From Prosthecobacter debontii (GTDB lineage: Bacteria; Verrucomicrobiota; Verrucomicrobiia; Verrucomicrobiales; Akkermansiaceae), in the NCBI GenBank assembly GCA_945883455.1, contig CAMCXJ010000149.1, positions 1-5,151 of the forward strand: DNA of 5,151 bases, written 5' to 3'. Shown in pieces: positions 1-5,151 of the stretch. Position numbers and translations under genes: made by a program. The notes under the pieces were generated by a model. The model was not told the origin of the DNA. It worked only from the letters and a program-made list of their open reading frames with translations, and did no database searches. Each line of letters opens with the position of its first letter. Positions within the stretch are counted from its first letter, which is position 1.

Positions 1-628
<628 letters not shown>

Positions 629-661
629 GGTGGGGATACGGGGTTTCTGCGGGTTTTATTA

Positions 662-689
662 GCGGGATTTTTTCACGGTCACGTCCCGC
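662..689. other. Inverted repeat in the divergent intergenic gap upstream of lpxB
   Basis: The 82-bp gap between the divergent starts at 628 and 711 contains a 6-bp inverted repeat, GCGGGA at 662-667 and TCCCGC at 684-689, with a 16-nt AT/GC-mixed spacer. It could be an operator or a hairpin in the lpxB leader. On the minus strand, weak promoter-like boxes (GTGACC at 682-677 and TAATAA at 661-656, 15-nt spacing) overlap it. Six base pairs can arise by chance at this GC content, so a function is speculative. Confidence 0.25.
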
Positions 690-698
690 AACCGGATT

Positions 699-703
699 GG
701 AGG
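699..703 (+). promoter_or_regulatory. Shine-Dalgarno site for lpxB (decides the GTG start)
   Basis: GGAGG sits 7 nt upstream of the GTG at 711. The alternative starts, GTG at 741 and ATG at 750, have no comparable site (a T-run and GTGAAGCGG precede them). The site therefore favours GTG 711 even though the conserved LpxB sequence begins only around residue 14. Confidence 0.65.
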
Positions 704-710
704 TTGAAGC

Positions 711-1862
711 GTGGGGGGCGGATTGGGTAGGTTTTTTTCCGTGAAGCGGATGTATGTTGTCGCCGGGGAAATGAGCGGGGACGCGCATGCCGCCGGGTTG
801 TTGCGCGAACTCACTGGGATGGTGGGACCGCTGGAGATCTGCGGTGCGGGCGGGCCGGAAATGAGAGAGATCAGCGGTGACGGGACGAAGGACTGGGTGG
901 AGGACGCGGCGGTGATGGGCGTGATCGAGGTGCTGAAACGCTACGGCTGGTTCAAGGAGCGCTTCGAAGAGATGCTGGAAGAGATCAAGATTCAGAAGCC
1001 GGACGTGCTGCTGCTCGTCGATTACCCCGGCTTCAACCTGCGCTTCGCGAAAGCGGTGAAGGAAGCCCTGCCAGAAACCAAGCAGGTCTATTACATCAGC
1101 CCCCAGGTCTGGGCATGGAACAAAAAACGAATCCCGAAGATGGTCGATCTCCTCGACGAGATGCTCTGCCTGTTCCCTTTCGAGAAACCCATTTTCGAAA
1201 ACGCCGGGCTCAAAACCACCCACGTCGGCCATCCGCTGGTGGACGAGCTTTCGGAAAAACGGATCGAGGGCGGAAGGGATCCGAATCTCATCGGACTTTT
1301 CCCCGGCAGCCGTGAGCGCGAAATCGCGAAACTTTTCCCGATGATGTTGGAAACCGCCGTCGCGCTGCGGAGATGGCGCGGCGACCTGAAATTTTCGGTT
1401 CCCGCAGCGACACCGAAACTTGCGCAAACCATGCGCGGGATGATCGCGGAGGTGGGCGCGGAGGATTGGATCACACTGACCGATGGCGGCAGCCACGAAC
1501 TCATGCAACGCGCTGCCTGCGGAGTCATCGCCAGCGGCACGGCCACCCTAGAGGCGGCATGCTTCGGGCTGCCCTACTGCCTCGTTTACAAGATGGCATG
1601 GACGACCTTTCTCCTCGGCAAGATGCTGGTGAAGATCAAATACATCGGCATCGTGAACATCCTCGCGGACGAGAAGGTCGTGGAGGAATTCATCCAGGCG
1701 GATGCCGCCGCGCCGACGGTCAGCGCATGGGTGCGGGACATCCTTTCGAACGATGAGAAACGCCATGCGCTCGTGGGCCGGTTGGGCAAGGTCAGCGCGA
1801 AACTCGGAGAGCACGGCACGCACCGCCGCGCGGCGGAGCGGGTGGCGGAGTGGCTGGGGTGA
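711..1862 (+). CDS. lpxB: Lipid-A-disaccharide synthase LpxB
   Basis: LpxB (glycosyltransferase family 19) joins UDP-2,3-diacylglucosamine to lipid X, giving the tetra-acylated disaccharide-1-phosphate of lipid A and UDP. It acts at the cytoplasmic face of the inner membrane. The 383-residue product matches the usual family length (about 380). Visible signatures in order are the N-terminal AGEMSGDAHAAGL (18-30), GAGGPEM (45-51), DYPGFN (104-109), YYISPQVWAWNKKRI (127-141), FPFEKPIFE (155-163), HVGHPLVDEL (171-180), LFPGSRERE (196-204), the sugar-nucleotide site SGTATLEA (275-282), PYCLVYKM (288-295), and VNILAD followed by EEFIQ (315-329). The GTG start is chosen for its GGAGG site; ATG 750 would remove 13 residues with little homology. 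The gene is intact, diverges from the left-hand gene, and converges with the toxin remnant, whose stop lies 10 bp beyond. No T-tailed terminator is visible after the stop. Identification is near certain; the exact start is less so. Confidence 0.97.
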   Translation: MGGGLGRFFSVKRMYVVAGEMSGDAHAAGLLRELTGMVGPLEICGAGGPEMREISGDGTKDWVEDAAVMGVIEVLKRYGWFKERFEEMLEEIKIQKPDVLLLVDYPGFNLRFAKAVKEALPETKQVYYISPQVWAWNKKRIPKMVDLLDEMLCLFPFEKPIFENAGLKTTHVGHPLVDELSEKRIEGGRDPNLIGLFPGSREREIAKLFPMMLETAVALRRWRGDLKFSVPAATPKLAQTMRGMIAEVGAEDWITLTDGGSHELMQRAACGVIASGTATLEAACFGLPYCLVYKMAWTTFLLGKMLVKIKYIGIVNILADEKVVEEFIQADAAAPTVSAWVRDILSNDEKRHALVGRLGKVSAKLGEHGTHRRAAERVAEWLG

Positions 1863-1872
1863 GTTCGTCACC

Positions 1873-2210
1873 TCACGTCACTTTCATGGCGGCGATGAAA
1901 TTTCCCATCAGTCTTGTGAGCCGTAATGAGGAAATTGAACCAACACGACCAAGGATCGTGCTTGAGGGAAGCGTTGCAATCATGCCCATGCGGATGAGAG
2001 ATGCGACTTTCAGTCCGCTCGCGGGATAGTCCTGATCGGTCGGGGAAATGATCTCATCCAAGCCCTTGACCTCATGGCGCAATTGGGAACTGACGCCAGC
2101 GAGCAGATGATCCCCATATTCGGAATGTTTGCCAATACGAGCGCCGGACGGGTTTTGAGCTTGCCATCCGACTGCTGCAGCCTCGCAAGAACCACATCGC
2201 CGGGCTTCAT
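1873..2210 (-). pseudogene. MazF/PemK-family toxin, broken by a one-base frameshift
   Basis: MazF/PemK toxins are ribosome-independent or mRNA-cleaving endoribonucleases neutralised by a co-expressed antitoxin. The frame opening at ATG 2210 reads MKPGDVVLARLQQSDGKLK followed by the RPALVLA signature (conserved Arg at 21), up to NMG at 31-33. It then turns into unrelated sequence and stops at 2010. In the -1 frame from position 2112 the homology continues: DHLLAGVSSQLRHEVKGLDE, then ISPTDQDYPASGLKVASLIR, ending in MKVT with a TGA at 1875-1873. Adding one G to the G4 run at 2115-2112 gives a 112-residue protein of normal family length that unites the N-terminal Arg with the VSSQL strand, where the second active-site residue lies. 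ATGA overlap with the antitoxin implies translational coupling. It could be a genuine pseudogene, a sequencing error at a short homopolymer, or, less likely, a slippage-decoded gene. The downstream frame also holds an ATG at 2082, but that fragment lacks the N-terminal half. Confidence 0.85.
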
Positions 2211-2419
2211 GATTTCAAATCGGCTTCGGAGTATTCGACCTCATCCTCTCCGTAGGAATCGGCTAATGCGGTGGCGGCGAGAGAGAGGAACTCCTGACGA
2301 TCCGAATCCTGATCCTCCAAGATGGTCACCAACAGGCGGGTGTGTGGGCGGAGATCCACTTCTTCATCGAAGAGAACCTGCTTTCCGTCGTAATGTGCCG
2401 CAATGGATGTCATTGGCAT
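2207..2419 (-). CDS. Antitoxin of the MazF/PemK-type toxin-antitoxin pair
   Basis: This small acidic protein of 70 residues lies immediately upstream of the toxin frame. Its TGA (2209-2207) overlaps the toxin ATG (2210-2208) in an ATGA arrangement, the standard antitoxin-first order. Residues 6-34 (IAAHYDGKQVLFDEEVDLRP followed by a beta strand LLVTIL) resemble the short beta-barrel-like N-terminus of the AF2212-like / DUF104-type antitoxins. Residues 43-68 (EFLSLAATALADSYGEDEVE then YSEADLK) match the acidic tail typical of antitoxins paired with PemK-type toxins and would be the toxin-binding part. Two in-frame starts exist, ATG 2419 and ATG 2413. A GGA at 2423-2421 is 7 nt from the second, which may be the true start. 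The frame is intact while the toxin is broken, so it may now be an orphan antitoxin. The family assignment rests on recalled similarity and gene order. Confidence 0.75.
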   Translation of the reverse strand: MPMTSIAAHYDGKQVLFDEEVDLRPHTRLLVTILEDQDSDRQEFLSLAATALADSYGEDEVEYSEADLKS

Positions 2420-2425
2420 ATCCGA

Positions 2426-2453
2426 ACAGTAGTGAAAAACAGGCGGAGGTCAA
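2426..2453 (-). promoter_or_regulatory. Possible sigma70-type promoter of the toxin-antitoxin pair
   Basis: On the minus strand TTGACC (2453-2448) and TACTGT (2431-2426) are separated by 16 nt. The first matches the -35 consensus at 5 of 6 positions; the second keeps the T, A and final T of the -10 box. The pair lies within the ftsH terminator, with the -35 in the hairpin loop. Transcription would begin near 2419, giving a very short or no leader if ATG 2413 is used. One of the boxes is weak, so this is tentative. Confidence 0.3.
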
Positions 2454-2463
2454 TTCCGCCCTG
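2435..2463 (-). terminator. Rho-independent terminator of ftsH
   Basis: Starting 8 nt after the ftsH stop codon, the minus strand reads CAGGGCGGA (2463-2455), a 7-nt loop, TCCGCCTG (2447-2440), then TTTTT (2439-2435). The two arms pair over 8 bp with one bulged G, and the T-run follows directly. This is a standard intrinsic terminator. It separates ftsH from the toxin-antitoxin cassette and implies that the cassette has its own promoter. Confidence 0.8.
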
Positions 2464-2471
2464 TGAATACC

Positions 2472-4823
2472 TCACGCCGGCGCACCCACCGCACCCGGGA
2501 TCGGGCCGTCGTCTTCAGGCCTGTCGCTCTCGGCTTTCTTGGGGGCCGGTTTTTTCGACATGGAGTCGGGGACGGGTGGCGGCTTGGGGGCGCTGGGCGG
2601 GTTTTTCATCTCGCCGTGGTCGATGATGTCGCGCAGGTGGCTGGCGTCGAGGGTCTCGTATTCGAGCAATGCGAGGGCGATTTTCTCCACCACATCGCGG
2701 TTGTCGGTAAGGACGCGGGTTGCTTCGTTGAAGGCGTTGTCGATGAATTTCTTGATCTCGCCGTCGATGACCCGGGCAGTTTCCTCCGAGTAGTTGCGGC
2801 TCTTGTTCATGTCACGGGCGAGAAAGACGGGGCCGTCGCCCTCGCCGTATTCGACCATGCCGAGGACATCGGACATACCCCATTCGCAGACCATGTTGCG
2901 GGCGAGTGAGGTGGCCTGGCGGATGTCGCCGGAGGCTCCGTTGGAAACATCGTCCGAGTGGAAACCTTCCGCGATGCGGCCGCCCATCGTGACGATGAGG
3001 CTGGCGAGCGCTTCCTTTTTCTGGGTGGAATACTTGTCGCCATCGGGCAGGAACATCGTCGCGCCGAGGAAGGGGCCGCGGGGGATGATGGTGACCTTGT
3101 GGAGCGGGTGGGTGTGCGGCAGCACCATGTTCAGGTAGGCGTGGCCCGCCTCATGCCAGGCGGTGCCGATCTTTTCCTTGTCGGACATGGCGAGCGAGCG
3201 GCGCTCGCGCCCCCAGCGCACCTTGTCGCGGGCTTCTTCCATTTCGTCCAAGGTCACGGCGGTAAGGCCTTTGCGCGCGGCGAGAAGGGCGGCTTCGTTG
3301 ACGAGGTTTGCGAGCTCGGCGCCGGAGAAACCGGGCGTGCCGCGGGCGATACGCGCAAGGTCGGTGTTCGCAGCGAGTTTGATCTTCTTCACATGGACGC
3401 GGAGGATTTCCTCGCGCCCGTTCACATCGGGAAGGGAAACGGTGACTTGGCGGTCGAAACGGCCGGGGCGCAGCAGCGCGGGGTCGAGGACGTCGGGTCG
3501 GTTCGTGGCGGCGATGATGATGACACCCTCCTGGGTGTCGAAGCCGTCCATTTCGACAAGAAGCTGGTTGAGCGTCTGCTCGCGCTCGTCGTGGCCGCCA
3601 CCCATGCCGTGGCCACGGTGGCGTCCTACGGCGTCGATCTCATCGATGAAAATCAGGCAGGGTGCGTTCTTTTTCCCCTGCTCGAACATGTCGCGCACAC
3701 GGGAAGCACCGACACCGACGAACATCTCCACGAAGTCGGATCCGGAGATCGAGAAGAACGGCACATCCGCCTCCCCGGCGATCGCGCGGGCGAGCAGGGT
3801 TTTTCCCGTTCCCGGGGAGCCGACCATCAGAACGCCCTTGGGGATGGAGCCGCCGAGTTTCTGGAATTTCTTGGGATCGCGGAGGAAATCGACGATCTCA
3901 AACAGCTCCTCTTTCGCCTCCTGGATGCCGGCGACGTCCTTGAAGGTGTCCTTGTTGCGTTCCTTGGTGAGCAGGCGCGCCTTGGATTTTCCAAAGGACA
4001 TCGCGCCGCGGCCGGCGGATTTCATCTGCTGGCGGAAGAGGAAAAACAGCAGGAGAATGATGAGCAGGAAGGGCAGGAAGGTGAACAGCGCCTTGCTGAG
4101 GTAGTCGGAGGAGCGCTTGTATTGCGCCTTATCTTTCAGGAGCGATTCAAGCTCACGGCCGAGGATGCTGGCGGAAACGCTTACGGAGAAAGGCTCGGCC
4201 GCCTTGGGCTTGCCGTCCTCGCCTTTCGGAACCTCCATGTTTTCGATGACCTCGCGGGTGCCGGCTAGCATGGCGTTCGAGCTATCATCCGTGGTGAGGA
4301 TGCGGAGCGGATTCTGCAAATCCCTCGCCTTGACCTCGCCGAGCGCGAGGGATTTTCGGAACTGGGCAAGGGAAAGGGTCTCCATGTCGCCCTCGACGGG
4401 AGCTTCCGTCACGCCCTCCATGCGGATGTTCTCGCCGAGTAGCTCGCGGATTTCTTCGCCCTGGAGATCGAGATTTACGGGAACGCGGAAATCGGAGCGA
4501 ACGCCCTCAGCATCCTTTGGTTTCAACAATTCCGGCTGCACCCAACCGGTAATCGTCGCGTCGAAGGCGGTGTCGCTGGTGTTAACGGTCAGCGGCTGCT
4601 TCGAATTTTCTAGGACAATGCGTTCCTGATCGAGAGCAGTGCGGAACTCGGCATAGCTCATCGCTTTCGCCTGCGGTTTCATCTGCGGGCCGAAAAAGGC
4701 GACGCCTAGGATCACGAGAGCAAGGCTGAAAAGTGCGAGCACCCGCCAGTTGAAGCCGTTGTTGTCGCCGGAGGCGCGGTTCGGGCTGGGCGGTTGCGGG
4801 GTGTTGTTCGGGGAATCGGACAT
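2472..4823 (-). CDS. ftsH: ATP-dependent zinc metalloprotease FtsH, with enlarged periplasmic region
   Basis: FtsH is a hexameric inner-membrane AAA+ protease (peptidase family M41) that extracts and degrades misfolded membrane proteins and short-lived regulators. The 783-residue product shows a cytoplasmic Pro/Asn-rich start (1-25), TM1 (about 27-45), a long periplasmic part (about 46-244), TM2 (about 246-264) and the AAA+ module: Walker A GSPGTGKT (335-342), pore loop MFVGVG (367-372), Walker B LIFIDE (390-395), and the second region of homology, ATNRPDV through GRFD (439-457), with arginine fingers R452 and R455. The M41 domain has HEAGH (557-561) and the third zinc ligand D633 in SNGASGDIRQAT. 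All catalytic residues are present. It is longer than E. coli FtsH (about 644) because of the periplasmic part, which looks duplicated, and a Pro/Lys-rich tail (741-783). No strong Shine-Dalgarno is seen before ATG 4823 (GGAAAG lies 10-12 nt or more upstream). It has its own terminator and probably its own promoter. Confidence 0.98.
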   Translation of the reverse strand: MSDSPNNTPQPPSPNRASGDNNGFNWRVLALFSLALVILGVAFFGPQMKPQAKAMSYAEFRTALDQERIVLENSKQPLTVNTSDTAFDATITGWVQPELLKPKDAEGVRSDFRVPVNLDLQGEEIRELLGENIRMEGVTEAPVEGDMETLSLAQFRKSLALGEVKARDLQNPLRILTTDDSSNAMLAGTREVIENMEVPKGEDGKPKAAEPFSVSVSASILGRELESLLKDKAQYKRSSDYLSKALFTFLPFLLIILLLFFLFRQQMKSAGRGAMSFGKSKARLLTKERNKDTFKDVAGIQEAKEELFEIVDFLRDPKKFQKLGGSIPKGVLMVGSPGTGKTLLARAIAGEADVPFFSISGSDFVEMFVGVGASRVRDMFEQGKKNAPCLIFIDEIDAVGRHRGHGMGGGHDEREQTLNQLLVEMDGFDTQEGVIIIAATNRPDVLDPALLRPGRFDRQVTVSLPDVNGREEILRVHVKKIKLAANTDLARIARGTPGFSGAELANLVNEAALLAARKGLTAVTLDEMEEARDKVRWGRERRSLAMSDKEKIGTAWHEAGHAYLNMVLPHTHPLHKVTIIPRGPFLGATMFLPDGDKYSTQKKEALASLIVTMGGRIAEGFHSDDVSNGASGDIRQATSLARNMVCEWGMSDVLGMVEYGEGDGPVFLARDMNKSRNYSEETARVIDGEIKKFIDNAFNEATRVLTDNRDVVEKIALALLEYETLDASHLRDIIDHGEMKNPPSAPKPPPVPDSMSKKPAPKKAESDRPEDDGPIPGAVGAPA
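4119..4661 (-). repeat. Tandem duplication of the FtsH periplasmic domain (protein-level repeat)
   Basis: Within ftsH, residues 55-138 and 150-235 align as two copies of the small FtsH extracellular domain. MSYAEFRTAL (55-64) matches LSLAQFRKSL (150-159); QPLTVNTSD (76-84) matches NPLRILTTD (171-179); FRVPVNLDLQGEEIRELL (112-129) matches FSVSVSASILGRELESLL (212-229). I count 9 identities in 30 ungapped positions in the first block and 7 in 19 in the last. E. coli FtsH has one such unit between its two membrane segments. The nucleotide sequences of the copies are not obviously alike, so the duplication is old. Confidence 0.6.
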
Positions 4824-4862
4824 GGTCTGCGTCTTTCCGGAGGATTTCCTCTCGGGTGGGAA

Positions 4863-4890
4863 AAACTAATCGCCACTCCGAAAATGTCTA
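4863..4890 (-). promoter_or_regulatory. ftsH: Possible ftsH promoter
   Basis: Upstream of ftsH on the minus strand TAGACA (4890-4885) and TAGTTT (4868-4863) are spaced 16 nt apart. The first matches TTGACA at 5 of 6 positions; the second keeps the T, A and final T of the -10 box. Transcription would start roughly 35 nt before the ftsH ATG. The -10 overlaps the TAG stop of the antiporter remnant. Chance matches of this quality are common, so confidence is low. Confidence 0.3.
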
Positions 4891-5099
4891 GGCAGGGTTT
4901 TTTCGTTTCCGGAAAGGACGATCCCGTCCACCCGCGAGATCAGCCCGTCCATCGAGAGAACATACAGGAAAATCGAGACCCCGACCGCCGCCGCAAGATT
5001 GGATGCTCCCTTCACAAGGAAATCAGCGGAGTAAACAAGGAGGACGAGACCGACGATAAGGAATGCGATGGCTGGAATCGTGCGCGAGATGTTTTGCAT
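4866..5099 (-). pseudogene. Remnant of a sodium/calcium antiporter (CaCA family, YrbG-like), internally deleted and truncated
   Basis: The open frame from ATG 5099 (an in-frame TTG at 5117 is a less likely start) encodes 77 residues. IPAIAFLIVGLVLLVYSADF at 8-27 followed by LVKGASNLAAAVGVS (28-42) is the typical first membrane helix and start of the alpha-1 region of bacterial YrbG-like Ca2+/Na+ antiporters (normally over 300 residues, ten or so helices). The family then continues with an ion-binding motif of the GTSAPE type, which is absent. Instead the sequence jumps at about residue 43 to FLYVLSMDGLISRVDGIVL (44-62), which resembles the end of the first half of the protein. From about residue 63 (SGNEKT onward) it stops resembling the family, and a TAG follows at 4868-4866. 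Two deletions thus appear to have removed most of the gene. It lies 42 bp upstream of ftsH, and its end overlaps the likely ftsH promoter. A functional single-helix microprotein cannot be excluded but is unlikely. Confidence 0.65.
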
Positions 5100-5151
5100 A
5101 CTCTCGGTAAGTCGCAACAGCGTATCTGATTAAAAAACTGTTCATAGAAAC

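Noticed and set aside
1859..1876. GTGAG / CTCAC hairpin around the lpxB stop as a bidirectional terminator
   Set aside because: The stem is only 5 bp, overlaps both stop codons and has no T-run on either strand.
1873..2082. A separate 69-codon minus-strand gene starting at ATG 2082
   Set aside because: Its sequence is the C-terminal part of the PemK/MazF-type toxin; homology begins upstream of that ATG, in the same frame from 2112.
2958..4268. A 436-codon plus-strand open frame opposite ftsH
   Set aside because: It is fully antisense to the conserved AAA+ and protease coding sequence, has no recognisable domain, and arises from the GC-rich codon pattern of ftsH.
4794..5129. A 111-codon plus-strand open frame at the right edge
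   Set aside because: Charged, low-complexity composition with no motif; it lies opposite the start of ftsH and the antiporter remnant.

Overview
The window looks like a piece of a Gram-negative, moderately GC-rich chromosome, most likely from the phylum Verrucomicrobiota (Luteolibacter / Verrucomicrobiaceae-like). This placement is an inference from protein style: an FtsH of 783 residues with an enlarged periplasmic part, an anchored protein with a Pro-Glu spacer, and an LpxB that implies a lipid A outer membrane. No marker gene settles it.

Layout from left to right. (1) Positions 1-628, minus strand: the N-terminal 209 codons of an envelope-type protein that runs off the left edge. It has an N-terminal membrane segment, a small beta-rich region, and a perfect hexanucleotide repeat encoding ten Pro-Glu pairs. 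(2) Positions 629-710: a short divergent intergenic gap with an inverted repeat and a strong ribosome binding site for the next gene. (3) Positions 711-1862, plus strand: lpxB, intact, lipid-A-disaccharide synthase. (4) Positions 1873-2419, minus strand, convergent with lpxB: a two-gene toxin-antitoxin cassette. The antitoxin is intact and overlaps the MazF/PemK-type toxin by 4 nt, but the toxin frame is broken by one missing base at a G4 run. (5) Positions 2435-2463: a hairpin plus T-run that terminates ftsH. A possible antitoxin promoter is embedded in it. (6) Positions 2472-4823, minus strand: ftsH, complete, with every AAA+ and zinc-protease signature and an apparently duplicated periplasmic domain. 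(7) Positions 4866-5099, minus strand: a 77-codon remnant of a sodium/calcium antiporter that lacks its ion-binding repeat.

How the genes fit together: lpxB and ftsH are both housekeeping envelope genes. FtsH controls lipid A output in E. coli by degrading LpxC, but here the two genes are convergent and separated by the toxin-antitoxin cassette, so no operon is implied. The stretch between them and the stretch upstream of ftsH both show decay (a frameshifted toxin and a deleted transporter). By eye both have lower GC than the core genes, which fits accessory DNA inserted and eroding between conserved genes. I see no CRISPR array, tRNA, rRNA, transposase or clear novel system. The most interesting items are the duplicated periplasmic domain of FtsH and the one-base lesion in the toxin beside an intact antitoxin.
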